A DNA stretch of 64,000 bases. Source: Profftia lariciata (GTDB taxonomy: Bacteria; Pseudomonadota; Gammaproteobacteria; Enterobacterales; Enterobacteriaceae). The stretch spans positions 248,001-312,000 of the forward strand of contig NZ_CP045925.1 of assembly GCF_020541265.1 (NCBI RefSeq), written 5' to 3'. The position numbers and the translations under genes are program-made. This document shows positions 45,990 through 57,177 of the stretch, piece after piece (position 1 is the stretch's first letter; the number at the start of each line of letters is the position of its first letter). Below the pieces are notes generated by a model. That model saw only the letters and a list, made by a program, of their open reading frames with translations. It did not search any database and had not been told where the DNA came from.

Positions 45990-47324
45990 AGTAATTATTA
46001 TTTGTTATATTAATATATGCAAATTAATCTATAAAAAATTTATAATTATAAGTTTTATATCTTATAAGTAATAGGTAATTAAAGTAATAAAAACTAAATA
46101 TAACAAATAATTAACCTTATAAAATAAATTGTCTTATATATTAGTTTATTAAAATTTACAATAAATATTGTAATATCAATTATGACATTTAATAAAATTA
46201 CGATACTTAATTGAAATATATTAATTGAATAATCTTAAGTAATTACCATATCAGTTATAAATTATAATTGATAACTGATATTATTAGATTATTATCCATT
46301 ATATTATGTTAACTATCAAATTTTGACATATTACATTTATTCATATAATTAATAAATAATATAGCATATAGTAAAATATATTATTTATTTGAAAAAATTG
46401 GCATCATAGAACTATAATTAAATATAAAATTAATATTAACTATATAAATAGTACATGATACAAATATTATTCTTGTAATTTTATTAAAAAAATTATTTTT
46501 ATTACTGTTTATCTAGTTTTATATCGATAATATAATAGATTATATATTAAAAATAACAATAAAAACATTCATTAATTATAATATGTTATATAATTATATT
46601 AACTATACAGAAATAACAATAATTATTAATTAGAACATTAAGCATATAAATACTTCAATAATTGAGATACATAAAATATGTAAAAAATATTTATATATAA
46701 AATATTTTTTTAAAAAAATATTTTTTAAATTTATTTAAAATAAATTACTATATTAACTATATAATTAGATTAATAAATATTTAGTATAATTATTGCTTAT
46801 GAGGTTTATATTTTATATAGATAAATTATTATAATATGGATATAAATTTACATTAATTATATGTAATGATTCTATGTTATTTTTAATAAAATAACATAGT
46901 ATCTTAATATAATCAATTTTATATCATTAATTATAAAAAGTAATAATATTACGTATATAGATATATTTTATATATCATTTTTATTTAGATAAATTAGATA
47001 TTCTCTTAATATGCTATAAATACATAAGCATTATTATAAACAAGATAATATTTTTTTTAAAAAATAATTACTTACTTTGTTAAAAGTTATATATTATTAT
47101 GATTAATTAGATAAATATTTCTAATATTATTTAATAATTTTAAAAAAAATTAAATATATTATACTTTATATTTTATATATATTAAATTTAAAAAAATCAA
47201 TAATAATTAGAGAGTTTAAATGAATAATAATTATAGTACTTTATTTAATATAATGAATATTTACTGTAATACTATTACTTTAAATAAAGTAGTATTTTAA
47301 ATTTTTTAAAAAATACCAAATTAT
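45990..47324. other. A/T-rich non-coding region, 1.3 kb
   Basis: No gene is readable. A 12-bp hairpin at 46872-46899 is listed separately. Confidence 0.65.
46872..46899. repeat. 12-bp perfect hairpin downstream of kdsB
   Basis: CTATGTTATTTT (46872-46883) pairs exactly with 46888-46899 around a TAAT loop. It is about 430 bases beyond the kdsB stop. A terminator role is possible but the distance is large. Confidence 0.3.
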
Positions 47325-48077
47325 TTATTTAGTAGCAAAAATTTTACGAACTTTCTCTAAATCTTCTATTGTATCTATACTAGTAATTGGTATTATTGCG
47401 GTTATACCAACATGTATTTTTTTACCATACCATAACACACGTAATTGTTCTAACATTTCAATTTGTTCAATTGGACTAGCACTCCACGTAACGTATTTAC
47501 GGATAAAACCAGCACGATATGCGTATATGCCTATATGTCGTAAAAAATTATGACTAATGTTATTTTTAGAGACCATAAAACGTTCACGTTCCCAGGGGAT
47601 AGTGGCACGTGAAAAATATAATGCATATCCTTTTTTATTACAGACGACTTTTATAATATTTGGATTAAATGCTTCTTGACTAGTAATGATTTGCGCTCCC
47701 ATGGTAGCCATTTCTACTTTATTTTGTACTAAATTACAAACAACCTGACGGATAATTGTTGATTGTAAAAATGGTTCATCTCCCTGAATATTTAAGATAA
47801 TTTGATTATTAGTTAATGCATACTTTTCAATTACTTCTACTAAACGTTCTGTTCCTGAGTTATGATCGGTGCGAGTCATGCAAGCTTCTCCCCCAGCTCG
47901 CTCTACTGTATATTTAATGTCAGCGTGATCTGTTGCAATAATAACACGTGAAGATCCAGCTTCTAAAGCTCTTTCCATTACGTGTATAATCATAGGTTTA
48001 CCATTTATGTCAACTAGCGGTTTACCAGGTAAACGCGTCGAAGCAAAGCGCGCAGGTATAATAGTAATAAAATCCAT
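47325..48077 (-). CDS. kdsB: CMP-Kdo synthetase (3-deoxy-manno-octulosonate cytidylyltransferase)
   Basis: A 250-residue KdsB (E. coli 248), which activates Kdo with CTP for LPS synthesis and so supplies WaaA. The nucleotide-binding signature IIPARFASTRLPGKPLVDINGKPMI is complete; also ATDHADI, CMTRTDHNSGTERL, NIQGDEPFL (metal-binding Asp), YFSRATIPWERERF, FLRHIGIYAYRAGFI and IEMLEQLRVLWYGKKIHV. The ATG follows the ycaR stop with no base between, so translation is probably coupled to ycaR; a GAGAA inside the ycaR end can serve as ribosome-binding site. Confidence 0.98.
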   Translation of the reverse strand: MDFITIIPARFASTRLPGKPLVDINGKPMIIHVMERALEAGSSRVIIATDHADIKYTVERAGGEACMTRTDHNSGTERLVEVIEKYALTNNQIILNIQGDEPFLQSTIIRQVVCNLVQNKVEMATMGAQIITSQEAFNPNIIKVVCNKKGYALYFSRATIPWERERFMVSKNNISHNFLRHIGIYAYRAGFIRKYVTWSASPIEQIEMLEQLRVLWYGKKIHVGITAIIPITSIDTIEDLEKVRKIFATK

Positions 48078-48257
48078 TTAATTATTCTCATTTATAGGAA
48101 TAAGGCGAGCTTTATTTTTTAGTAGTACTGGAATGCCATGATATATAGGATAGCTTAGGCGATCATTTTTACAAATTAATTCTTGATTCATTTTATTAAA
48201 ATAAAGTTTTCTATTACATACAGGGCATACAATTATTTTTAATAAACGGTCATCCAT
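48078..48257 (-). CDS. ycaR: Trm112/UPF0434 family small protein YcaR
   Basis: A 59-residue YcaR (E. coli 60). Pattern: MDDRLLKIIVCPVCNRKLYFN, QELICKNDRLSYPI and HGIPVLLKNKAR. The CPVC knuckle is the family's metal-binding-like motif; the later pair of cysteines is incomplete (one Cys in LICK), as in E. coli. The exact function is not established; the family includes Trm112, an activator of methyltransferases. It has a strong GAGGAG ribosome-binding site, the best in this area, and its stop codon touches the kdsB start. The pairing with kdsB is conserved in enterobacteria and the two form a translational unit. Confidence 0.93.
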   Translation of the reverse strand: MDDRLLKIIVCPVCNRKLYFNKMNQELICKNDRLSYPIYHGIPVLLKNKARLIPINENN

Positions 48258-49775
48258 ATTGACTCCTCAAGTAATTATTGTAGTCTTTAATAATACACTA
48301 TAATAATTTAGTGAATACACTTATTAAAATAACTATTTTATATTTTCTTGAATACATAAAATTAGATTTAATTAGTTATTTTTAATAAAAAATCTATTTT
48401 TTATTGTATACATACATTAGAGTATGAAAATAATTTGTATATTGTTAGTATATTATTGGACTGTATTTAAGTATTAATAATATATTATATTTTTTACAAG
48501 TATTAACATAATTAATATCATTAATATAAATATATCACTATTTATAATAATATAATTATAGCAATACTTATTTAATAGTATAATCCATAAAAATAGAACA
48601 TAATTTTATTAAATGTTTTTAATAAAATCTTTTAGTCAAGCAAGCAATTAAACCTCTTTTAATACTAAAATTCTGTAATATCTTATTATGTAAATAACTA
48701 TTATTATATTACTGTTAATATAGTTCTTTATTTAACTATACTAATAAAATATAAACATTTAATATTATCAATACTTATTTCATATGAATTTAATACTTAA
48801 AAAATAAATTAAAAACAATACCATACATAAAAATAAAAATGTGATCATCCTAATACATAGATAAATAATTTATGTTTTGAATGTTTTTTAAAAAATTATT
48901 AATTATAGCAATAATTAAAGATATAATAAATTAAGTAATAATTTATAATTTTTATGATAGTAAATCAAGCAAAAGTATAATTTTTTATAAAAGTAATTAA
49001 TATAATGTTTATGCATTTTATAACATTATTAATAATATATGATATCACTACTGAGTGATGTTTAAAGTATTATTATTTATACACTTAAAACATATTAGTG
49101 ATTATAATATGTATTAGTATATAAACAATATTTATGTTTATTCATAAAACATATTATTTTATATTGATAATTATTTATGTAAAATAAAACAAATTTTATT
49201 TGTATAATATTACATAAATCATTATATTATTAATATAATGAATATCATTATTAATGAATAATTAATAAATTTCTTTGTAGATATTAAAAAGTTATAATAT
49301 TGTATTATCTTATTAAGATTTAGTATACTGTTAACTAATGTATATTATTTATGATTTATTATAATTAATATAATTACAATAATACATAAATGATTACATT
49401 AAATGAATTAATTATTATAAAATAATGCTTATAAAAATTTAATTAATTAAAATATTTTCTTTAAATTATTTTTATCATTAACAATGAATATTAAGTAATT
49501 ACATAATAGTAATTATGATAGAGTTACATTATTAATTATATGTTCAAATAATAAAATCATTTTTAATGAGATAAGTAATATAGTAAAGTATATATTATAT
49601 ATAATCATGTAATTCATGTAATATAATATAAAGTAAGTGCATTATATGTCGATGAATTATTTTTATTTAAATAACAGTATATTTATTTTAAAAATAAACT
49701 ATTCATAATAAATTATTGATATTAATAATAATGAAGATGTAAATAATATATTTTTTGGGTTAGGTAAAGCACACT

Positions 49776-49805
49776 ATTTAAATAGTTAGATATAACTATT
49801 TAAAT
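49776..49805. repeat. 13-bp perfect hairpin in a non-coding desert
   Basis: ATTTAAATAGTTA (49776-49788) pairs exactly with 49793-49805 around a GATA loop. A GGGTTAGG stretch lies just before it (about 49757). No gene is near, so no role can be given. Confidence 0.35.
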
Positions 49806-50605
49806 GCATCTTATTTACAATAATAACTTAAATTTATAATACACATTATTATTTTAAATAACTGTTATAAAAATAATATATTCAGTAAATTACTATTCAT
49901 TATTACTGTAACTATTGTTTAAAATTATTTTGCATACTAGTCAAAAAATTAGTAATATACAGTTAATAAATATTTAATATAAATATAATTTTATTAGAGT
50001 TCGTTTAAATAATTCTATTATCATAATGCATATAAATAGTTTTTTATGTTATTTGAAAGTACCATTGTATTTTATGTAAAAAAATACATAGTTATTGTAA
50101 TATAAATATATTTAATATAAATGTTTGACAGATATTTGATTATTACATAGTTCCTATTCAATAGAATATTAAATGCTATTTTTATTATTTTAGAAAAATT
50201 AATATATAAATTATAATAATGAATATTTAAACAGCATTAAGTCTATGATGACTATTTATAAGCTATCATAGTAATTATAAATTTTTTGAACATATAGTCT
50301 TATATAAAAATTATTACTTACAATTTTTTATTTAAAAAAAATGTATTTAAGTGTTATAATTTAAGAAATTTTATATAAATTCCGTGTTTAACGTTGTATT
50401 TAATTTAGTATAAATAAAAGTAGCTAATAAAATTTTAATTTTTTTATATTCTAATGAAAGCATGTATCGACATGATTATACTTGTATAAGTATACTATTA
50501 TTTATTTAGTTACAAACTATATCTAGAAAATCTTAAAAATACTTTATTTAAATTAATATTATTTTTTTATAAATTTTTAGTATAGTTTTCGTAGCTAATG
50601 TTATT

Positions 50606-50627
50606 GGCGGGGCGGGTTATCATTAAC
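50606..50627 (+). promoter_or_regulatory. G/C island in the aroK leader
   Basis: Eleven consecutive G/C bases (GGCGGGGCGGG, 50606-50616) lie 42 bases before the aroK ATG, in surroundings that are nearly all A/T. They run into GTTATCATTAAC, whose ends (GTTA/TAAC) are inverted. Such a run cannot be background here and is likely kept by selection, for example as a promoter discriminator, a leader RNA element or a protein site. Its identity is unknown to me. Confidence 0.4.
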
Positions 50628-50658
50628 TCATTATATTAATTAGAGTAGTACCAAAAAC

Positions 50659-51177
50659 ATGGCAGAAAAACGTAATATTTTTTTAATTGGACCTATGGGT
50701 GCCGGTAAAAGTACTATTGGTCGTCAATTAGCTCAACAATTACATATGGAATTCTTTGATTCCGATCAAGAAATTGAGCGAAGTACTGGGGCTGATATTA
50801 GCTGGGTATTTGATGTTGAAGGAGAAGCAGGTTTTCGTGATCGTGAAGAAAAAATTATAAATGAACTAACTAAAAAAAACAATATTGTACTAGCAACAGG
50901 TGGTGGCTGTATAAAATCTTTAGAAACCCGTAATAGATTATCAAATCGTGGTATAGTTGTGTATCTTGAAACGACTATTGAAAAACAGCTTGATCGTACT
51001 CAGCACGATAAAAAACGTCCATTATTACAAGTAGATACACCACGCGAAATATTAGTCAATTTAGCAAAGGCACGTAATCATTTATACGAAGAAATTGCTG
51101 ATTTAACTATACGTACAAATGATAACTTTGCTAAAGTTGTCGCAAGTAATATTATTAATATGTTAGAAAATAAATAA
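50659..51177 (+). CDS. aroK: Shikimate kinase I
   Basis: A 172-residue AroK (E. coli 173), which phosphorylates shikimate in the chorismate pathway. The Walker A motif is GPMGAGKST (residues 11-19). The shikimate-binding DSDQEIE and FRDREE, the glycine loop ATGGGC and the lid (RTQHDKKRPLL) are all present. The start MAEKRNIFLIGP aligns with E. coli. aroB follows after 47 bases. aroK and aroB head an operon that in E. coli continues damX-dam-rpe-gph-trpS; only rpe and trpS remain here. Retention of the shikimate pathway suggests aromatic amino acid or folate/quinone precursor synthesis. Confidence 0.98.
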   Translation: MAEKRNIFLIGPMGAGKSTIGRQLAQQLHMEFFDSDQEIERSTGADISWVFDVEGEAGFRDREEKIINELTKKNNIVLATGGGCIKSLETRNRLSNRGIVVYLETTIEKQLDRTQHDKKRPLLQVDTPREILVNLAKARNHLYEEIADLTIRTNDNFAKVVASNIINMLENK

Positions 51178-51224
51178 TTATATTTATTTTTTATAAATTT
51201 AGAACAAAGGTATGTATTCGCATT

Positions 51225-52310
51225 ATGCAAAAAATTCATGTTTCTCTTGGAAAACGTAGTTATCCTATAACTATAGCCTCTGGTTTATTTCAAGATCCTA
51301 CTGCATTCTTGCCTTTAAAAATGGGCAATAAAGCAATGTTAGTAACCAATCAAACATTAGCTCCAATTTATCTTGATGTAATAAAAGATTCACTTAAACA
51401 ATTAAAAATTGAAGTAGATCAAATAATCTTGCCAGATGGTGAACAATATAAAACATTATCTGTAATGGAGCAAGTATTCACTGCATTACTTAAAAAATCC
51501 CATGGTCGTGATACTACTCTTATTGCGCTGGGTGGTGGAGTTATTGGAGATCTTACTGGTTTTGCAGCATCTTGTTATCAGCGTGGCGTTCGCTTTATTC
51601 AGGTACCAACAACATTACTATCTCAAGTTGACTCTTCTGTTGGTGGCAAAACAGCAGTTAATCATCTATTAGGCAAAAATATGATTGGTACTTTTTATCA
51701 ACCTATGTCAGTAGTAATAGATATTAATTGTTTAAAAACTCTACCAGCTCGTGAATTATCTTCAGGATTAGCAGAAGTTATTAAATACGGAATTATTGTA
51801 GATAGTGCATTTTTCATATGGTTAGAAGAACATTTGGATGAACTATTAAGCGTTGATGCTAATGCAATGGAGTATTGTATTCGCCGTTGTTGTGAAATAA
51901 AAACTAAAATAATTTCTTTAGATGAAACAGAGCAAGGTATACGTGCATTGCTTAACTTAGGTCATACTTATGGTCATGCGATTGAAGTGGAAATGGGATA
52001 TGGTAATTGGTTACATGGTGAAGCTGTTGCAGCTGGTATAATAATGGCATCGCAAACTGCTTATCGTTTTGGTCAACTTAATAATCAGGATGTATCTCGT
52101 ATAAAAAAATTAATTGCACGTGCAGGATTACCAGTTACTGGGCCAAAAAATATGACTCCAGAGTCATATTTGCCACATTTAATGCGTGATAAAAAAGTAC
52201 TATCTGGTGAGCTACGCCTCATACTACCAACTGCTATTGGTCAATCAGAAATACGTATGGGATTAGATCATAAACAAATTATATCTGCTATTGCAGACTG
52301 CTGCTATTAA
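51225..52310 (+). CDS. aroB: 3-dehydroquinate synthase
   Basis: A 361-residue AroB (E. coli 362), an NAD- and zinc-dependent enzyme that makes 3-dehydroquinate from DAHP, the second step to chorismate. NAD-site blocks LPDGEQYKT, LGGGVIGDLTGFAASCYQRG and VPTTLLSQVDSSVGGKTAVN are intact, as are NMIGTFYQP, ELSSGLAEVIKYGII and the zinc ligands in LNLGHTYGHAIE and WLHGEAVA. AAAGG lies upstream of the ATG. It follows aroK closely and is co-directional. Confidence 0.98.
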   Translation: MQKIHVSLGKRSYPITIASGLFQDPTAFLPLKMGNKAMLVTNQTLAPIYLDVIKDSLKQLKIEVDQIILPDGEQYKTLSVMEQVFTALLKKSHGRDTTLIALGGGVIGDLTGFAASCYQRGVRFIQVPTTLLSQVDSSVGGKTAVNHLLGKNMIGTFYQPMSVVIDINCLKTLPARELSSGLAEVIKYGIIVDSAFFIWLEEHLDELLSVDANAMEYCIRRCCEIKTKIISLDETEQGIRALLNLGHTYGHAIEVEMGYGNWLHGEAVAAGIIMASQTAYRFGQLNNQDVSRIKKLIARAGLPVTGPKNMTPESYLPHLMRDKKVLSGELRLILPTAIGQSEIRMGLDHKQIISAIADCCY

Positions 52311-54001
52311 ATATTGAATCTTAAATAATGAATAAAATGTTATTTATCATTGTAAATATTAAGGATAATATAAAAACGCTACAATGTAAAATATCTATAT
52401 TATCTAATTAATATACGCAATCATTATTAGTTTGATAATTATACAATATCTATTGTCTTTTTTATTATGATAATATGTATTATCTTGATAAGAGGAATAT
52501 TTAAAGCTCATGTAAATTTAAAAGTATATGAAAATAAATCTTACTTAACATAATTAATGTTTTTTATTTTTATTTTATTGTAAGATAGTATATTTAAAAA
52601 ATATACCATATAAACGAATAATATGTGTTGCAAATGAAACATCTCTATATATTTTATTAAAAAATAATACGCAGAATTATATTAACTAAATAGTTTTGTA
52701 TAATTATTTATTTTCACATATATCTTTATGTTCGTTAGGATTAATGTTAAACCATAATATCATTATTAATAAAATATTTTACATATTAATACAAGTATAT
52801 TAAATATATTGCTGTTATTGAATCTTAAATATAATACAGATTTTATCTTGAGTTGTTTTAGATCTTATATAAGATGTATCATAATATTAAAATAATTAAT
52901 ATCATTTATTTATGTTTTTTATTAAACTGTTATCTCATTTAATTTATCAATTATATTAAGATAAGAAATAATATTTTTAGTTTTTATATAGCAAGATAAA
53001 ATATACATTTATATTAGACATAATCAACATAAGAGTAAAATAAGAGTAAAATATATAAGAAGTATTACTAATCGTAAAATTTATTTTATTATAAATTTCT
53101 TAAATAATATTTTTTGTGATTTATATAATAAATTATTGTATTTTTATCATATAAATTATATTATAATCATTTATAAAAATAAAATTAATGATAATGTATA
53201 CTAATTATATCTAATGTAATTAACATAATAAATACTATATTGTTTATAAATGCATCTATACTTAAATAAGTAATATTTTAATTAATACTATTATGTAATG
53301 ATAAAAATATAAAAATCAATATACGACTTATTAAGTATTATTTTTATTTAAAAATAATCATCTTTTACTTTTATTTTTAATAATATATATGATATAAATT
53401 TTTAATATTCTATTTGTGATTATATCATCAATATTCTATTAAATAATCTACTCATTAAGTATAAATATTGAAAATTATTCTTAAAATCGTTAACATAAGT
53501 ATATACCGACTAAACAAAATTTATTAAAATTATTCTTTGTAAGAATTAATTTAATCTTTTATTAAAGATAAAATTTATTATTTGTATAATCGTTACAATT
53601 AATATTAATTATTTTATATTATTAATGTAATAAAATTAATATCATCTTTTAAAGCTCATAACTTATAATGTATATGTCTTGCTACTATTACATTAGTAGT
53701 GTTTTACTAGCAATTTAACTTTATATGTGTTTTATAATTAATTGAATTACATATGCAACAGTATAGTAAAAAATATTATTACTATATGTTAAAAAAATAA
53801 ATATTACTATATATCAATACTAATAATGCATACATTAATACATTCAAAATATTAATTTATGTACCATAATAAGATTAGATCAATATTTTTTGTTTAGAAT
53901 AACTATATATTATTTGAAGTATAAAATAAAGTTAATAATAAGTTATAACTTTATTTTTAATAAATTTATATTTTTCTAAAATATAGGATATGGAGAAATT
54001 C
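52311..54001. other. A/T-rich non-coding region, 1.7 kb (damX-dam position)
   Basis: In E. coli damX and dam lie between aroB and rpe. No remnant of either is readable here. Confidence 0.65.
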
Positions 54002-54694
54002 ATGCAACAATATTGTATAGCTCCTTCAATTTTATCAGCAGACTTTGCTCGTTTAGGTGAAGATATAACAAAAGTTTTGGCATCAGGTGCAGATATGATT
54101 CATTTTGATGTGATGGATTATCATTATGTCCCTAATTTAACTATTGGTCCTGTGGTATGTCAGTCAATACGTAATTATGGTATCAATGCTCTTATAGATG
54201 TACATTTAATGGTAGAACCAGTAGATGATATTATTCCTGATTTTGTTAAAGCTGGTGCAAATATTATTTCTTTTCATCCAGAAGCATCTCACGATATTTA
54301 CCGTTCCTTACAATTAATTAAATCTTTAGGGTGTCAAGCTGGTTTAGTATTTAATCCAGCAACATCACTATCTTATCTTGAATATGTAATAGATAAAATA
54401 GATATAATTTTATTGATGTCTGTAAATCCAGGATTCAGCGGTCAATCATTTATTTTATCTACTTTAGAGAAATTACGTCAAGCACGTAAACTCATTTATG
54501 ATAGTAAACGTAATATTCGCTTGGCAGTTGATGGAGGTATAAAAATTAATAACATTGGTGCTATTGCAATAGCAGGTGCTGATACGTTTATAGCAGGTTC
54601 AGCAATTTTTGATCATATGGATTATAAATATATTATAAATCAAATGCGTTATGAGATTGCTATAGCAAAAGAAAATAATAAAATAATAAAATAA
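54002..54694 (+). CDS. rpe: Ribulose-phosphate 3-epimerase
   Basis: A 230-residue Rpe (E. coli 225), a TIM-barrel enzyme of the pentose phosphate pathway that interconverts ribulose 5-phosphate and xylulose 5-phosphate. Metal and catalytic residues are visible: H34 and D36 in HFDVMD, H68 in DVHLMV, and the aspartate in AVDGGIK. VPNLTIGP, SFHPEAS, MSVNPGFSGQSF and IAGSAIFD are further family blocks. I use the ATG at 54002 (MQQYCIAPSILSADFARLGED, as in E. coli), which has a GGAGA five bases upstream; the ATG at 53990 would place that site inside the gene. The next E. coli gene, gph, is missing. Confidence 0.97.
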   Translation: MQQYCIAPSILSADFARLGEDITKVLASGADMIHFDVMDYHYVPNLTIGPVVCQSIRNYGINALIDVHLMVEPVDDIIPDFVKAGANIISFHPEASHDIYRSLQLIKSLGCQAGLVFNPATSLSYLEYVIDKIDIILLMSVNPGFSGQSFILSTLEKLRQARKLIYDSKRNIRLAVDGGIKINNIGAIAIAGADTFIAGSAIFDHMDYKYIINQMRYEIAIAKENNKIIK

Positions 54695-54707
54695 TATATA
54701 TTATTTT
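54688..54707 (+). terminator. A/T palindrome with T-run over the rpe stop codon
   Basis: A 20-base perfect palindrome (half-site AAAATAATAT) overlaps the rpe stop codon and is followed by TTC. It has no G/C pairs, so a terminator function is weakly supported. Confidence 0.2.
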
Positions 54708-56172
54708 TTCAAAAAAAACTTAATATTAAGTTACTGAAATATTGTTATTAACAAACTTAATTCAATTAATGCATGACATTAGTATAGATAAAATGACTAC
54801 TCAATTTTTTATTAAAATTGCATCTATGATTACATTTATTGTATAAATATAATATTGGCTGTATTAGTATGTTTATCATTAATATTATTAAATACTTAAA
54901 TTTTATAAATTAAAAAAATTTGCATATTATTATATTTTCTGTAATATGCATAATTATATAATAAATAAATTATTCTGCTATGAAATTATAAGCTTGTAAG
55001 ATCTTATTTTAAGTTATTAAATATTTATATAAGTTTATACTAATAAATAAAATTAATATTTTAAATAGTATTATATATAAAATATATAATAATATATGTA
55101 TTATATTTTAATAATATCGTTATCTTTTATTAGTAAAAACTGTATATTTTTTAACATTAAAATTTAATAGTTAAATTAATGAATTTTAATTTTTCTATCT
55201 AAAATAAATATTTTTAATTAATATACTATATTATAGTAATACATGAAACATGTATACCTAATAACACTAATAATATTAATATAAATATATTAAAATATTG
55301 GGTATATACATAGAATATAATTCATCTTAATTAAGAATAACGTAATAATATAAGAGAGATTTCATAATAATATACAAATTAATTTATATATTAAATGCGT
55401 GATATTTTAGTATAATCATTTTACTAAAATTATATAATAATTGATGATATACTTTATAAGTTCAACAAACTATCATATTCAAGTTTTTAGTATAAATAAG
55501 TATAACGATTATACAATGATAACATATTATTATGATTAAATATTATTTAAATAAATATGAATAATATAAAAATAAATCATAAATACAATTATATTAAATA
55601 TCATAAAAATATAGAAAATTAAAATAAAAGTCATACTCTTTATAAGAGTATAATAGAAATATTTTAGATAATAAAATATCTTGAGTAAACTACAAACTAT
55701 TAATAAATTTTTCAATACATAATAATTTTTATTATAGTAATAATAAAATATTATGCATGCAATATTTCTAATATAATAAATGATCAGATAAAGTTAACAT
55801 TTTTTAATAAAAATTAAATATATTATTTATTAATACTGTAAAATATTTATAATAATTTACTTAATTACTAATTTTATTGCATCAATAAATAATATAGCAT
55901 AGAAAGATTATGTAATAACATAAGTATATTTATATTAAAATTATTATGAATAATAAACATATAGCATATGTAAGTAGTATTATTATGCATTAATAAATTA
56001 TATAATCATACTAATTGTACTACAATCATTTTATAAAGTTATATAATATTTATATATCACTATTACAAAGTTATTCAATAATTATATTTAATAAATGTTT
56101 CATAATTATATATTTTAGTGCTTAATACAACTAATTATCTTAATATAATAAGATGCATAGGAATTAGTAAAC
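54695..56172. other. A/T-rich non-coding region, 1.5 kb (gph position)
   Basis: In E. coli gph (about 760 bases) lies between rpe and trpS. Nothing of it can be read, and the gap is about twice its length. Confidence 0.65.
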
Positions 56173-57177
56173 ATGAGTAAGCCTATTGTTTTTAGTGGTA
56201 CGCAACCATCTGGAGAGCTTACCATTGGTAATTATATTGGCGCTTTGCGTCAATGGGTATATATGCAAGATCAATATGATTGTATTTATTGCATTGTTGA
56301 TCAACATGCTATTACGGTACGTCAAAATGCATATCAATTACGTAAAAATACATTGGATACATTGGCTATTTATCTTGCTTGTGGTATAAATCCTAATAAA
56401 AGTACTATTTTTTTACAATCGCATGTTCCTGAGCATGCTCAGTTAGTATGGGTGCTTAATTGCTATACTTTTTTTGGCGAGCTTAGTCGTATGACTCAGT
56501 TTAAAAATAAATCTAAGCATTATACTAAAAATATTACTGCAGGTTTATTTAATTATCCTATACTAATGGCTGCTGATATTTTATTATATCAAACTACTAA
56601 AGTACCAGTTGGGCAAGATCAAAAACAACATGTAGAGTTAAGTCGTAATATAGCAGTTCGTTTTAATGCAATATATGGTAATATATTTACAATTCCAGAG
56701 CCTTTTATTTTGCAATCTGGTGCTCGCATTATGTCTTTGTTAGAACCAACCAAAAAGATGTCTAAATCTGATGATAATCGTAATAATGTTATTGGATTAT
56801 TAGAAAGTCAAAAATCGCTAATAAAAAAAATTAGACATGCAGTTACAGATTCTGATAAACCAGCTGTTATTCATTATGATGTAATTAATAAAGCTGGTGT
56901 TTCTAATTTATTAGATATTTTATCTGGTATGACAGGGAAAAATATATTAGAAATAGAACAAGAATTTAAAAATAAAAATTATAATTACTTAAAAGATGCA
57001 GTTATTGATGCAGTATCAGATATTTTAACGCAATTACAAGAAAATTATTATAGTTTTCGTAACAATGAAAAATTATTATATAATATTTTATGTGATGGAG
57101 CTCAAAAAGCTAGTGCTCGTGCAAAAAAAACTTTAGAACATGTATATAATATAATTGGTTTTGTTACCCCACATTAA
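56173..57177 (+). CDS. trpS: Tryptophan-tRNA ligase
   Basis: A 334-residue class I aminoacyl-tRNA synthetase (E. coli 334) that charges tRNA-Trp. The HIGH-equivalent is TIGN at residues 17-20 in SGTQPSGELTIGNYIGAL. The KMSKS loop is at 195-199 in TKKMSKSDDNRNN. Also conserved: CIVDQHAIT, FLQSHVPEHAQLVW, MTQFKNKS, GLFNYPILMAADILLY and VPVGQDQKQHVELSRNIA. AGGA lies upstream of the ATG. It closes the aroK-aroB-rpe-trpS block, in the order of the E. coli operon. Confidence 0.98.
   Translation: MSKPIVFSGTQPSGELTIGNYIGALRQWVYMQDQYDCIYCIVDQHAITVRQNAYQLRKNTLDTLAIYLACGINPNKSTIFLQSHVPEHAQLVWVLNCYTFFGELSRMTQFKNKSKHYTKNITAGLFNYPILMAADILLYQTTKVPVGQDQKQHVELSRNIAVRFNAIYGNIFTIPEPFILQSGARIMSLLEPTKKMSKSDDNRNNVIGLLESQKSLIKKIRHAVTDSDKPAVIHYDVINKAGVSNLLDILSGMTGKNILEIEQEFKNKNYNYLKDAVIDAVSDILTQLQENYYSFRNNEKLLYNILCDGAQKASARAKKTLEHVYNIIGFVTPH

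Larger units (their letters stand above)
48258..50658. other. Divergent ycaR/aroK intergenic region, 2.4 kb
   Basis: No gene is readable; lpxK and other genes that precede ycaR in relatives are not seen. A 13-bp hairpin (49776-49805) and a striking G/C run near aroK (50606-50616) are listed separately. Confidence 0.65.
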
